Of a DNA stretch of 64,000 nucleotides, positions 21,548 through 32,200 are shown piece after piece (the first letter of the stretch is position 1; each line of letters begins with the position of its first letter). Source of the stretch: Shewanella gelidii (GTDB lineage Bacteria > Pseudomonadota > Gammaproteobacteria > Enterobacterales > Shewanellaceae); NCBI RefSeq assembly GCF_014647855.1, contig NZ_BMPZ01000011.1:58071-122070 (forward strand), in the 5' to 3' direction. The notes under the pieces were generated by a model. The model was not told the DNA's origin. It searched no databases and saw only the letters and a list, made by a program, of their open reading frames with translations. Both the position numbers and the translations under genes were made by a program.

Positions 21548-22111
21548 AACTTACGGCGAGTTTTAAGGCAACACTGCCAGAATCAGCCTCAGGATTGACA
21601 TACAAATGCCAGATTTAGGCGTTAAATTAGTGACGTTTGGATTGATTACTAAACAACAGGCAACCAACGCTTTATCGCAGTGCGTCGCAGCAGGTTTAGT
21701 GAAAGTCTTTGATTAAGGAACTCAGTCCACCTCAAATTGAAAAAGCATGATGTTTCAAGTCGCGAGTGTTAACCACAGTGTCTGCCTATATCACGCTTGT
21801 TTCCCAATAATTCACATTGATTATTTGCTAATTTAGTGAATTAATAGGAACGCATGGTGCTGGTGGTGTTTCAAACACCATGCCCTAGCAACGGACGACA
21901 AAAACAGAGCCGCTTAGTGTTAGATAAAAATTCATCAGTCAAGGATAGAATTAATAACTATCTTCCTTGTTGGCAATAACGGCTGCTAAAGGGCAACAGT
22001 TCCACAATAAATACAAGATAGACCAAAAATTTAGGTCTTCTCGTCATAAACCCATTTTCGCCCCGTTCATATAAATGAACTTCTCTTTGGGCATTGGTTT
22101 CGGGAATTAAT
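21548..22111. other. Intergenic region with alternative hairpins
   Basis: 564 bp between rmuC and slt, with no credible gene. It holds overlapping inverted repeats at 21852-21883: TGGTGTTT/AAACACCA (21864-21871 with 21873-21880), and GCATGGTG/CACCATGC (21852-21859 with 21876-21883). The two stems share bases and exclude each other. No U-tract follows, so an ordinary terminator is unlikely. Confidence 0.35.
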
Positions 22112-24040
22112 ATGTTAAAAAAAACTCGCTCACTACTATGTACCCTTGCAATAAGCATCAGTGCTTCAACCAGCTTAAGCGCCAATACGATGGGGCTTTC
22201 TCAGCTAACCCAACCCCAGCAAGATTATTTGGCTGCAAAAAAGGCTCTTGATCTCAACAAACAAGCAGAATATCGCAAGCTACGCAAACGGCTTCAAGAT
22301 TATCCTTTAACACTGTATCTCGATTATCATGACACCATTGAAGAAATATTAGCGTCGAGAGGAAGTAAGGCTCAAGCTCAGCTTGAGGCTTTTCGAGATT
22401 CTCCACTCTACAACAGTGGTCGATATCGCTATTTGAAACAGACGGGGGGTCATGCACGCTGGCAGGACTTCTTGGTCTTGTCGCCCCAAGAGCCTAGGGA
22501 AACGCAACTTCGTTGTTACTATTATCGAGCTTTACTGGCAACAGGAGAAAGCAAGCGAGCCTTTCAAGGCGCAGAAAAGCTATGGCTACATGGTAAATCA
22601 AGACCCAAAAGCTGTGACCCGCTATTTTCTGCATGGAGTAAAGCAGGCCACAAAACGCAAGCAATGATTTGGTCCAGAATGCTACTTGCTTTTGAGTCAA
22701 ATCAATATGGACTCCTCAAGTATCTTTCTAAAAAAGTCACCCGTTCCAAACCGATGACAAAGCAACTGCTAGCGGTCTATAAAGATCCAAATACCCTGCG
22801 CCATGTTGACCAGTTTAATAGTACTCAGCAACTCATGAGTGAATTGGTACGTGTTGGTTTAAAGAAGCTCGCACGAAAAGACCTGAAGTCTGCGGTTAGG
22901 CTATTTCATCGATATGAACAAAAAAATCGATTCAGTAAATACCAGTCTATTGAAGTTCAACGGTATATTGTTCGTCGCGGCTTGATCAGAAAGGCAGAAG
23001 AGATCAAAAGCTTTATCGATACAGCCTTACCAAATATCCAATCTGATGACTTGTTCGAAAAACGTATCCGCTGGGCAATTCATGAAAAAGATAAATCTGC
23101 TCAAGATAAGTTTATTCAACTCCTCAGTGAGAAAGCTAAGCAAAGCCATCGTTGGCAATATTGGCAACTCAAAAATGGCCTTATTAACTCACCTGAGTCC
23201 AATGCAAGACAACTGCAACAGCAACGAAACTTTTATGGTTTTACCGCTGCGTTTCAGAACAAGCAGGCCATCCAGTTAAACCATCAGTCCAATACAGTTG
23301 ATAAGCAGGTTCTGAAACAAATTGCCTCAGATAAGGCGCTCTCCAGAATTCAAGAGCTGTATGCCATCGAAAAACTGTCGGAGGCGCGTAATGAGTGGGT
23401 TTTACTCCTGCGAAGAGTGACAAAAGAACAAAAAACTCAGCTCGGGCTATATGCTCAACAGCGTCAATGGTTTGATGCTGCCGTGCAAGCCAGTATTCAA
23501 GCTAAGCTATGGGGCGACATGCAAATGCGTTTTCCAGAAGCAGAGCAGAAGAATTTTCTTGCGGCCAGTAAGAAATACAAGGTCGATATTGATGAAATTA
23601 GAGCGATTGCAAGGCGAGAAAGTGCCTTTTTTGCGCGAGCGCAGTCAGGAGTGGGCGCTCGCGGGTTAATGCAACTAATGCCGGCGACGGCAAAGCAAAC
23701 AGCCAAAAAAAATAACATTCATTACCGCACGAAATCACAGTTGTTTAATAGTCAACTCAATATCCAGCTCGGTAGTGCTTATTACGCCGAGTTGCTCACC
23801 CAGTTTAAGCAAAACCGCGTACTTGCGACCGCAGCCTATAACGCAGGTCCCCACCGGGTTAAAAGGTGGCTGGAAAAATCGAATGGAACTTTAGATGTGA
23901 TGAGCTTTATCGAAACAATTCCATTCAAAGAGACACGAGAATACGTCCAAGCCGTCATTAGTTACCGTGCCATTTTTCAAAAGATGAATGGCAAGCCCGT
24001 TTCCATTTTTACCGAGGATGAGATTAGGTTCAAATATTGA
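22112..24040 (+). CDS. slt: Soluble lytic murein transglycosylase
   Basis: 642 residues from ATG 22112; the frame is open to a TTG at 22094, but the ATG begins a good signal peptide (MLKKTRSLLCTLAISISAS, cleavage near LSA-NT). Slt cleaves peptidoglycan between MurNAc and GlcNAc in the periplasm. The long N-terminal part is the helical superhelix of Slt70. The catalytic domain has the acid Glu in ARRESAFFARAQS (about residue 500), GLMQLMPATAKQ and AYNAGPHRVKRW. The family and intactness are secure. Confidence 0.93.
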   Translation: MLKKTRSLLCTLAISISASTSLSANTMGLSQLTQPQQDYLAAKKALDLNKQAEYRKLRKRLQDYPLTLYLDYHDTIEEILASRGSKAQAQLEAFRDSPLYNSGRYRYLKQTGGHARWQDFLVLSPQEPRETQLRCYYYRALLATGESKRAFQGAEKLWLHGKSRPKSCDPLFSAWSKAGHKTQAMIWSRMLLAFESNQYGLLKYLSKKVTRSKPMTKQLLAVYKDPNTLRHVDQFNSTQQLMSELVRVGLKKLARKDLKSAVRLFHRYEQKNRFSKYQSIEVQRYIVRRGLIRKAEEIKSFIDTALPNIQSDDLFEKRIRWAIHEKDKSAQDKFIQLLSEKAKQSHRWQYWQLKNGLINSPESNARQLQQQRNFYGFTAAFQNKQAIQLNHQSNTVDKQVLKQIASDKALSRIQELYAIEKLSEARNEWVLLLRRVTKEQKTQLGLYAQQRQWFDAAVQASIQAKLWGDMQMRFPEAEQKNFLAASKKYKVDIDEIRAIARRESAFFARAQSGVGARGLMQLMPATAKQTAKKNNIHYRTKSQLFNSQLNIQLGSAYYAELLTQFKQNRVLATAAYNAGPHRVKRWLEKSNGTLDVMSFIETIPFKETREYVQAVISYRAIFQKMNGKPVSIFTEDEIRFKY

Positions 24041-24354
24041 CATGAGGTGAGGCACGATTTTTCGAGCCTCACTTCGTTCGCGGCACTCCTTGCCATCTGT
24101 TTTATGAATGGCTTTGTGTAAACAAAGCTAGCAGCGAACCGCTATGCAAATGAATAGACTTTTAAACTGAACTCAGAACTCAAACAAGCTCACCACCTCT
24201 CACATTTCCTTTCCAGAAATAATGACGATGTTTAAAGTTTAGGCCTTTAAGCGTGAGTTTTGTGCGCCTTGACGGATCCTGAAGCATTAATAGTTGCTTC
24301 AAACCGCTCAGATGATAATAATTATCAATACCAACAAGTAAGCCAGAACAAACC
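24041..24354. other. Intergenic region with weak hairpin and the EAL gene promoter
   Basis: 314 bp. Just after slt a 7-bp stem (GTGAGGC at 24047-24053 with GCCTCAC at 24066-24072) may act as a terminator, though it lacks a clear U-tract. Near the right end lies the Fur-type palindrome annotated separately. Confidence 0.4.
24313..24327. promoter_or_regulatory. Candidate Fur box upstream of the EAL gene
   Basis: TGATAATAATTATCA is a perfect 7-1-7 palindrome identical to the core Fur recognition pattern TGATAAT-N-ATTATCA. Its centre lies 35 bp before the EAL gene ATG, where bound Fur with iron would be expected to block RNA polymerase. Confidence 0.7.
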
Positions 24355-25161
24355 ATGCCCCAATTTCACATAGAAGACATCAACCAGTTGTCGATGAGTT
24401 GTCAGTACCAATGCATTATTAATCCGAACACTCAGGACATATGTGGCTATGAGGCGCTAACTCGATTTACTGATCCGAATCAAAATCTGATCCCACCAAA
24501 CATTGTTTTTGATGCACTTCATGAGCATCCCGAACAATTTGCATCCATTGAACTCATTGCCAAACAGTTTCAAATTCAGCATGCTCCACAAAATAGCCGC
24601 TTATTTATTAACTTAGATCCCCATGCATTACAACCGCACACCCAGCCTCTTATGTTTGACTTACTCATACGCCATCAAGACATCGTCGTTGAAATTATTG
24701 AAAACACCTGTATTCAGGACGCGGCATTGTCTAAAACGCTGATTGATGAGTTGAAACGATTCAATATACCGTGCGCACTAGACGACGTCGGTGCCAAACA
24801 CGCGATGCTGAGCCTAGAGGTTTTAAGCAAGGTCGATCTGGTTAAATTCGATAAAAGCTGGCTTGAATATGACGAATCCACTTCACTCCCTCAACTCCTA
24901 AGCGCCCTCATTCAGTTCGCGAAGGTTAGTGGAAAAAAAACGGTTCTAGAAGGGATTGAAACTCGACAACAATTAGCTTTTGCACAATCATTGTCTGTAG
25001 ATTATGTGCAAGGGTTTTATTTTCAATCCCTATTTTTGACGCCAAAACATAACCTACCACTAAGCAACGCACTTGCTCAGCAAGCTAACATTCCCACGGC
25101 AAACCATAAGATTGATTGCAATGCCGAGCCCTATATTCATTTGATGAAACAATCGAGCTAG
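24355..25161 (+). CDS. EAL-domain cyclic-di-GMP phosphodiesterase, stand-alone
   Basis: 268 residues, almost only an EAL domain, with no sensor or membrane segment. The catalytic set appears complete: E in YEALTRF, N in INLDPH, E in VEIIENT, the DD pair in ALDDVGAKHAM, K in VKFDKSW, E in LEGIET and Q in YVQGFYF. It should therefore hydrolyse c-di-GMP to pGpG. The third residue of the usual DDFG is V rather than F, a mild change. A Fur-type palindrome sits in its promoter, suggesting expression under iron limitation. The next gene starts 38 bp later but belongs to another functional group. Confidence 0.88.
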   Translation: MPQFHIEDINQLSMSCQYQCIINPNTQDICGYEALTRFTDPNQNLIPPNIVFDALHEHPEQFASIELIAKQFQIQHAPQNSRLFINLDPHALQPHTQPLMFDLLIRHQDIVVEIIENTCIQDAALSKTLIDELKRFNIPCALDDVGAKHAMLSLEVLSKVDLVKFDKSWLEYDESTSLPQLLSALIQFAKVSGKKTVLEGIETRQQLAFAQSLSVDYVQGFYFQSLFLTPKHNLPLSNALAQQANIPTANHKIDCNAEPYIHLMKQSS

Positions 25162-25199
25162 CGTTATAGTAAATACATCCCAGTTCAAGGAGTGAGCCC

Positions 25200-26111
25200 G
25201 TGCCTCAAACCGCAATCCAGCAAGTCATCTCTCAAATAGAATCTGTTCTACTTGGTAAACCACTACAAGTGCGCCTAGCCATGACTTGTATCCTCGCGAA
25301 GGGACATCTGCTGATCGAAGATTTACCAGGAATGGGGAAAACTAGCTTATCCCATGCTCTCGCTCAAAGCTTAGGCTTGAGTTACCAGCGCATTCAATTC
25401 ACAAGCGATATGTTGCCTGCAGATATTTTGGGGGTCTCAATATTTAATAAAGAACAATCACAATTTGTATTTCATCCTGGCCCAATCTTTAAACAAATGG
25501 TGCTAGCAGATGAAATCAACCGAGCGAGCCCCAAAACACAAAGTGCGCTGCTAGAAGCGATGGCAGAACAACAAATAACCGTTGATGGCATTACCCACGC
25601 ATTACCAAAACCATTTTTTGTCATTGCCACCCAAAACCCAACCGATCAGTCTGGCACATTCCTACTTCCGGAGTCCCAACTCGATCGCTTTATGATGCGT
25701 GTTTCGATAGGTTATCCAACCCCAGACTCAGAACTCGCCATGTTAAGAGGCCAACCATTAGGAACCGATCTGCAATCTGTGATTCAATGTGTTGATCTCG
25801 TAACACTCACCAAAGCCCAAGAACAAGTTGCACAAATTTCTGCTTCAGATGCTTTACTGCAATACATATTGGCATTAGTAAACGATTCTCGAGAGCAAGC
25901 CGAAATCTACGGGTTATCACCTCGGGCGACGAAGGCGCTACTCCATGCAGCCAAAGCCTGGGCTTTTTTGGAGGGCCGCAGATATATCGTCCCAGAAGAT
26001 GTCCAAGCAGTCTTTCCCAGTGTTGCCGAGCATCGTATTCGACATTCGAGCCAACTCCAGGGAGAAACCATGTCAGATAAAATTCTTTCTCGCATTAACC
26101 CTATCCGTTAA
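25200..26111 (+). CDS. MoxR family AAA+ ATPase
   Basis: 303 residues from GTG 25200, with AAGGAG 7 nt upstream. Walker A is DLPGMGKTSL (residues ~41-50) and Walker B is MVLADEINRASPKTQ. MoxR ATPases act as chaperones for partner proteins, often with von Willebrand or DUF58 proteins. It forms an operon with a DUF58 protein (12 bp downstream) and a membrane transglutaminase. In gammaproteobacteria this trio is conserved, but its substrate is not known. Confidence 0.93.
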   Translation: MPQTAIQQVISQIESVLLGKPLQVRLAMTCILAKGHLLIEDLPGMGKTSLSHALAQSLGLSYQRIQFTSDMLPADILGVSIFNKEQSQFVFHPGPIFKQMVLADEINRASPKTQSALLEAMAEQQITVDGITHALPKPFFVIATQNPTDQSGTFLLPESQLDRFMMRVSIGYPTPDSELAMLRGQPLGTDLQSVIQCVDLVTLTKAQEQVAQISASDALLQYILALVNDSREQAEIYGLSPRATKALLHAAKAWAFLEGRRYIVPEDVQAVFPSVAEHRIRHSSQLQGETMSDKILSRINPIR

Positions 26112-26123
26112 GCGAGCGGGTTC

Positions 26124-27149
26124 ATGGTAAAGGCAAACAACACAAAAAAACGCAAACGCCTATGGCTCAATACCCAATTCAGAGCTCGCTGGCTCAAATG
26201 GATGGATAAACGCTTACCCGCAAATCGGCACATCCAGTTAAGCCATCGCAGTATTTTTATCTTACCGAGTAAGTTTGGTGTGGTTTGGTTTGGGCTAGTT
26301 ATTCTCCTTTATTTGTTTGGAACCAACTACCAGAATAATTTGGTTATTGGCTTAAGCATTCTACTGGCCAGCATCCTACACACTTGTATCATATATAGTT
26401 ATCGTAACCTTGCCGGTCTAAAGTTACAGTCCATGCCTGCAGCGCAGGTTTATGCCGGAGACACCTTATCATTCCCATCTCACCTATCCAGCGAGAAAGG
26501 AGCAAATGAAGTGCTGCTAAGCTATCCCTTTGCGCAGGGAGAAGTTGATCAAAGTATTGCTCCGCAAGTCAAACAGGCTCCGGTTAAAGTGCTTGTCTCT
26601 TACCCTTCAACCCCCCGTGGCCGCGTGAACCCCGGACGCTTAAAAATTGAATCTTATTATCCCCTTGGCCTGTGTCGAGCTTGGTCCTATGTCGACTTAG
26701 CGACAGAACTCATCGTCTACCCCACACCAGTCGAGTCGAAAATAGCCCTTAACGCCCAGCAATCCAATAACCAACAAGAAAATCATCATGGTCGACAGGT
26801 TGCCGGCATCGATGAATATCAAGGGCTAAAGGAATACGTCAAAGGAGAATCACTCAAGCAAGTCGCTTGGAAGCAACTCGCCCAAGGTAAAGGCATGCTG
26901 ACAAAAGAGTTCCAACAACCCTTGGGGGCTCCCATATGGCTCACTCTCGACTCCAGTCAAAGCCGCAACTATGAGACCAAAATAAGCGAACTCACTTGGC
27001 AAGTAGAAAAGCTACACCAATCCAACCAACTGTTTGGTCTCAAAATTGACAATATTACCATCGAACCAAGCCATGGTGAGGGCCATCGTCATGCCTGCTT
27101 AGAAGCGCTTTCTTTACTACCGAAATTTGATGGGGGGACCCCATCATGA
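26124..27149 (+). CDS. DUF58 domain protein
   Basis: 341 residues. Two adjacent membrane spans near residues 50-90 are followed by a soluble domain. The DUF58 signature is in GVDEYQGLKEYVKGESLKQVAWK-like form here (GIDEYQGLKEYVKGESL, then QVAWKQLAQGKGMLTKEF). It lies between moxR and the transglutaminase and overlaps the latter by 4 bp (ATGA). Role unknown; it probably works with the MoxR chaperone at the membrane. Confidence 0.9.
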   Translation: MVKANNTKKRKRLWLNTQFRARWLKWMDKRLPANRHIQLSHRSIFILPSKFGVVWFGLVILLYLFGTNYQNNLVIGLSILLASILHTCIIYSYRNLAGLKLQSMPAAQVYAGDTLSFPSHLSSEKGANEVLLSYPFAQGEVDQSIAPQVKQAPVKVLVSYPSTPRGRVNPGRLKIESYYPLGLCRAWSYVDLATELIVYPTPVESKIALNAQQSNNQQENHHGRQVAGIDEYQGLKEYVKGESLKQVAWKQLAQGKGMLTKEFQQPLGAPIWLTLDSSQSRNYETKISELTWQVEKLHQSNQLFGLKIDNITIEPSHGEGHRHACLEALSLLPKFDGGTPS

Positions 27150-29191
27150 TCTCAAATCAAATCGAACAAATCATTTCTCGAAATACTCTACTTTGGCTTT
27201 TGATCACCAATGTTGCGATTATTAGTCCACTATACGATAAGTTAACGCTATGGACTGGCGGTATCTGTGCAATCTGCTTTATTTGGCGAATAGGTATCTA
27301 CTTTGGACGGGTATCAAAACCTCCGCGATACTTGGTCACCCTACTCGCTGTCAGTGCAGCAGGTACCCTCGCCTTAGTGACAAGTAGTATTGGCGCTTTA
27401 AGTGCGCTAGTGAACCTGCTAATTCTTGGTTATGCATTGAAATATATTGAATGCACCAATCGCAGAGATGTAAGAGCTATTGTCTTGGTTGGCTACTTTT
27501 TAATTGCGCTAACCTTCATTTATAATCAAAGCATATGGAATACAATTCACTTACTTGTGATTTGTGGAATCAATACCTGTGTTTTGGTTAGCCTTTACCA
27601 AGAAAAGGTCACCTTAAAATCTACCTATAAACTCGCATTTACCATGGTTGCTCAAAGCCTACCGTTGGCGCTGGTCCTATTTTTGGTCCTACCAAGACTC
27701 CCTCCTCTGTGGCTTGTACCGGATATGAAGTCCGCCGTCACTGGGTTAAGTGATACGCTTAACTTTGGTGATATTGGACGATTGAGCCGCTCAGACAAAC
27801 TCGCGTTTCGTGCAACCTTTGATGAAGATGTTCCGACGAACGCAGAGCTTTATTGGCGGGCATTAATTCTAGACACATATGATGGCTCGACATGGGATAG
27901 AAACCAGATCATCAAAGATATCGAAAAAAATGCTTTTGTTATGCAGCCAGATCGCGGTAACCCAGTCGGTAAAACCATTAATTACACTGTAATTGCCGAA
28001 CCCACACATCAAAACTGGCTCTACGGTCTGGATCAAGCCTTTAGCCAAACTGACGATATATACAATCTACCGGACTACCGTATTTATTCACTTCGTGCGG
28101 TTGATCAAAAAGTACAATATCGAGTCAAGTCTGCGCCTAATCAAGCAATGGATAAGTCATTACACCCAAGAATAAAAGAGATTAATTTATCTCTACCAGA
28201 CGATAGCAACCCAAAAGCAAAACTGTTCGCACAAGACATGCGAGAAAAGTATCCTTCGCCTGTCGATCGTCTCAGTGCTTTCATGCGTTATTTTCGAGAC
28301 AACCCTTTTTATTACACGCTAGAGCCACCGCGAGTGGGCCCTCAGCAAATCGATGATTTCTTGTTTACAAACAAAGCAGGTTATTGTGCTCACTATGCGT
28401 CTTCACTTGTCTTTATTGCTAGAGCTTCAGGCATCCCTGCAAGAATGGTAACGGGTTACCAGGGCGGAGAGTACAACCCTAAAGCAGGATACGTGAGTGT
28501 GTATCAATATATGGCCCATGCCTGGGTAGAAGTATGGCTGAAAGGCCAAGGCTGGATTAGGCTCGATCCAACAGGGATGATTGCACCAGAGCGGGTGAAT
28601 GAAGGATTTGACGCTATCTTCGAGGGTGAAGAAAGTTACCTGAGAGACTCGATATTTAGCGGTTTGCAACTGAAACAATTCCCTTTACTCAATGAGCTCA
28701 GGCTAACCCTTTCTAGTATTGATTATTATTGGAGTGTTTGGGTTCTTGGCTTTGACAACGACAAGCAAGAACAAGTTTTACAGGACCTAATCGGAAAAGT
28801 GGACAGTAGCAAACTGATCGCTCTAATGCTCGTCAGCCTCAGTCTGGTGGGCATCGCAATCAGCTATAGCGTTGGACTATTTCATTTCCCCAGCCGCCAA
28901 GAACCAATAAACAGATTATATGTTCGCATACTCAATGCTTTAGCTAAAAAAGGAATACATAAGCCCCAAGGCATTGGCCCGAATGACTTTGTAGAGCAGG
29001 TTTACAAATTGGCCCCAGATTTAGCACCAGACTTCGAGCGGTTCACACAAAACTATATAGCACTTAAATATCAAAACTTACCGTCAACGGCCGCCCAAAA
29101 ATGCTGGCATGTGTACCGAAAGCAAGCAAGTAAACTTAGAACTGCGATATTTAGGCTCCGCTCGGTTGATAGCGATAAATCAAACACATAG
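27146..29191 (+). CDS. TgpA-like membrane transglutaminase (DUF3488/DUF4129)
   Basis: 681 residues. Six or so N-terminal membrane spans (residues 10-190, DUF3488) lead to a periplasmic transglutaminase core: Cys in NKAGYCAHYASS (about residue 414), His in YMAHAWVEVW and Asp in IRLDPTG. A further membrane span near residue 560 precedes a cytoplasmic DUF4129 tail. The closest known relative is TgpA of Pseudomonas aeruginosa, an essential membrane protein with a periplasmic transglutaminase-like domain. Third gene of the moxR operon. Confidence 0.92.
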   Translation: MISNQIEQIISRNTLLWLLITNVAIISPLYDKLTLWTGGICAICFIWRIGIYFGRVSKPPRYLVTLLAVSAAGTLALVTSSIGALSALVNLLILGYALKYIECTNRRDVRAIVLVGYFLIALTFIYNQSIWNTIHLLVICGINTCVLVSLYQEKVTLKSTYKLAFTMVAQSLPLALVLFLVLPRLPPLWLVPDMKSAVTGLSDTLNFGDIGRLSRSDKLAFRATFDEDVPTNAELYWRALILDTYDGSTWDRNQIIKDIEKNAFVMQPDRGNPVGKTINYTVIAEPTHQNWLYGLDQAFSQTDDIYNLPDYRIYSLRAVDQKVQYRVKSAPNQAMDKSLHPRIKEINLSLPDDSNPKAKLFAQDMREKYPSPVDRLSAFMRYFRDNPFYYTLEPPRVGPQQIDDFLFTNKAGYCAHYASSLVFIARASGIPARMVTGYQGGEYNPKAGYVSVYQYMAHAWVEVWLKGQGWIRLDPTGMIAPERVNEGFDAIFEGEESYLRDSIFSGLQLKQFPLLNELRLTLSSIDYYWSVWVLGFDNDKQEQVLQDLIGKVDSSKLIALMLVSLSLVGIAISYSVGLFHFPSRQEPINRLYVRILNALAKKGIHKPQGIGPNDFVEQVYKLAPDLAPDFERFTQNYIALKYQNLPSTAAQKCWHVYRKQASKLRTAIFRLRSVDSDKSNT

Positions 29192-29223
29192 AATAACTCA
29201 TTCGCTTCATTCGTGGGTACAGC

Positions 29224-32200
29224 ATGCTTTATTTGATCCAATCAAACCAAATGGAATCCTTGAGTGAGCAGCTTGCGGCCGAGCTCGCTAAGCCGGCTGC
29301 TGACATGCCCATTTTTATGAATGAGCAAGTATTGGTCCAAAGCCCTGGCATGGCGACTTGGCTGCGACTTGAAATTGCGCAGTACAATAAAATTGCTGCT
29401 GGGATAGAGTTTCCGCTGCCTTCAAGCTTTATCTGGCAACTTTGCCATGACCTGCTCCCTAACGTTCCAAAAGAGAACGCATTTACTAAACCATTGATGA
29501 CTTGGAAGTTAATGCAATTACTCCCAAGTTTGCTCACGCAAGCAGAGTTTGAACCATTAAAACAATACTTAGACGATGAAGCACCACTAAAGCTTTTTCA
29601 ACTGTGCGGGAAAATTGCTGATGTGTATGATCAGTACCTCGTCTATCGACCTGACTGGATTTTAGCCTGGGAATCTCATGAAGAACCCTTCCCGCTTTCT
29701 TCGCAACAAGCTTGGCAACCGATACTGTGGCGCGCATTGATAGATTTCAATGCCAATCCTTTAAACGATGCGAAGTATCAACCCTCGGCTCAAGCAGATA
29801 CAAATCGACACTACCATCGGACTAACCTTCACCAGTCATTATTCGATGCGCTCGCAAATCCAGATACCGACATCAGCATGCTGCCTCAGCGGTTATTTGT
29901 CTTTGGTATATCGTCAATGGCTCCACAAACTCTAGAAGTTTTGCACGGTTTAGCACAACGAATTGATGTGATGATCCTTAGCCTTAGCCCTTGTATGCAC
30001 TATTGGGGTGATATCGTTGACAGTAAATTGCGCGCTAAATTGGCACTGAGTTATCAAGGGAAAAAGCAATTAGCTGAAGCATGGGAAAGTAAGCTTGAAG
30101 TTGGCAACCCCATCCTTGCAAGCAACGGAAAAATGGGTCGTGAGCTACTTGATTTAATGCTGTCCCTGCCCGAAGACAATATTAACCTTAGTCATGATCA
30201 GTTTGTAGAAGTTACGCCCCATAACCTGTTGACTCACCTTCAAAACGATATTTTACAGCTGCAAACTCGGGGAGAGTCTCTCGGGCCAGATGGTAAGCTT
30301 TACCAATCCACCGATGGTAAACATCAACTCGCCCACGATGATGATTCGATTACATTACGGTCGTGTCATAGCCCTCTACGTGAAATAGAAACGCTTCACG
30401 ATCATTTGTTGGCACAATTTAGCCGAGATCCTAGTCTTCTCGCAAAAGACATCGTTGTGATGCTGCCAGACGTTGCTAAATATGCGCCATATATTGATGC
30501 TGTATTTGCCGCAAAAGAAGGCGCACACTATATTCCCTATGCCATAGCAGACCGAGGTGCAGCGCAAGAATCCCCCCTGATCAATAGCTTTTTGCACCTG
30601 TTATCGCTCGATCAAAGCCGATTTGCTTTAAGTGAAATCTTAGGGCTATTAGAAGTTCCTGCTATCTTAAGGCGATTTGAACTTGATGATGATGAACTGC
30701 AACTTATTCGTGCTTGGCTAGAACGTGCCGGTGTTCGCTGGGGAAGAGATGGACAAAATCGTCAAGAACTGGATCTGCCAGCATTTACGGAAAACTCATG
30801 GGCAACCGGTATACGACGCATGCTCCTTGGTTATGCATTAACCGATGGCTCATCACTTTACGATCACTATCTTCCGGTTTCAGGCATTGAGGGGCACGCG
30901 TCTCAAGCGCTCGGTAAGCTACTCAATTTCATAGAGGCTCTCGACGAACATAAGCTATCGCTCGCACAAGAAATTCCAGTGGCCGAACGACTCGAAGCAC
31001 TAGAACAATTAACAGAATCATTTTATGACGTCGATGATCAAGAGCGTGAGCAGCTGCAAGAAATTCGCGATGCACTCGCAAAACTGAAAGATGAGTTAGA
31101 ACAAGCGGGCTTAGATGCCCACCTCAATATTCAAGTGATCCAGCAATGGTTTGTCAGCCGACTCACTGAATCTCGAGTGGGACAACATTATCTCGCTGGG
31201 AGCGTCAACTTCTGCACCCTGATGCCGATGCGGTCAATCCCATTTAAACTTGTGTGCTTACTGGGCATGAATGACGGAGAATATCCAAGAACTCAACATC
31301 CTGTCGGTTTTGACTTAATTGCTCACCAAGGGCCACGCAAAGGCGATCGCTCAAGACGATTGGACGATCGCTATTTATTTTTAGAAGCACTGCTCTCTGC
31401 ACGGCAGCAATTGTATCTAAGCTATATTGGCCATAGTGAGCGAGACAATGCCGAGCGAATTCCATCAATGCTCGTTTCAGAATTGGTCGAGTTTTGCCAG
31501 TTAAGCTTTATACCGCAAGCGTTATGTGAACAAGCCAAACAAATATCGACCGATAATGACAACAAGCAACAAGCATGTTGCGAAGAAAAGTCGAGCACCA
31601 TGAACAGCGGCGATTCAGAAAAAGACAACCCAAATAGCGTTGAAGTACACAATCAAATCTCAGCAATGCAAAGCTTGCTAGCTCTAAGTGATCAATGCAT
31701 CGCGGAGCAAATGATCCAAACTCAGCCGCTGCAACCTTTTGATAAAAGGCTATTTACCCGAGCAGAAACTGACACCCAACTATCAGTCCAACTTAGTTAT
31801 GAAGCTCAGTGGTGTCCAGAGCAAACTTCGTCCGCACATCAAAGCTTGAAAGCAGGCCCGCGAACAAAATTTATTCTAGCCGATGAAATCAGAGCGTTAA
31901 CGTCTGCCAACAATGGAGAGGAAGCTAACAACACCGGCGTTGAAACCCGCCCAGAAATTGCGCAACCAGCTGCAAATCAAGATTTCGAGCTAGCATCTCT
32001 TATTCGATTCTATCGAAACCCTGCACAATACTTCTTTAATCGTTGCCTGAGTATCGATTTGTCTTTAGACATTCAAGTTGATGATAACGATGAACCTTTT
32101 ACGATTGAGCCTCTACAAAGATATAAAGTTCAATCCCGTTTGTTGGATGAAGCGATTCGCAATGGGCAACTTAAACCCGAAGCATCTGTTATCGAACAAT

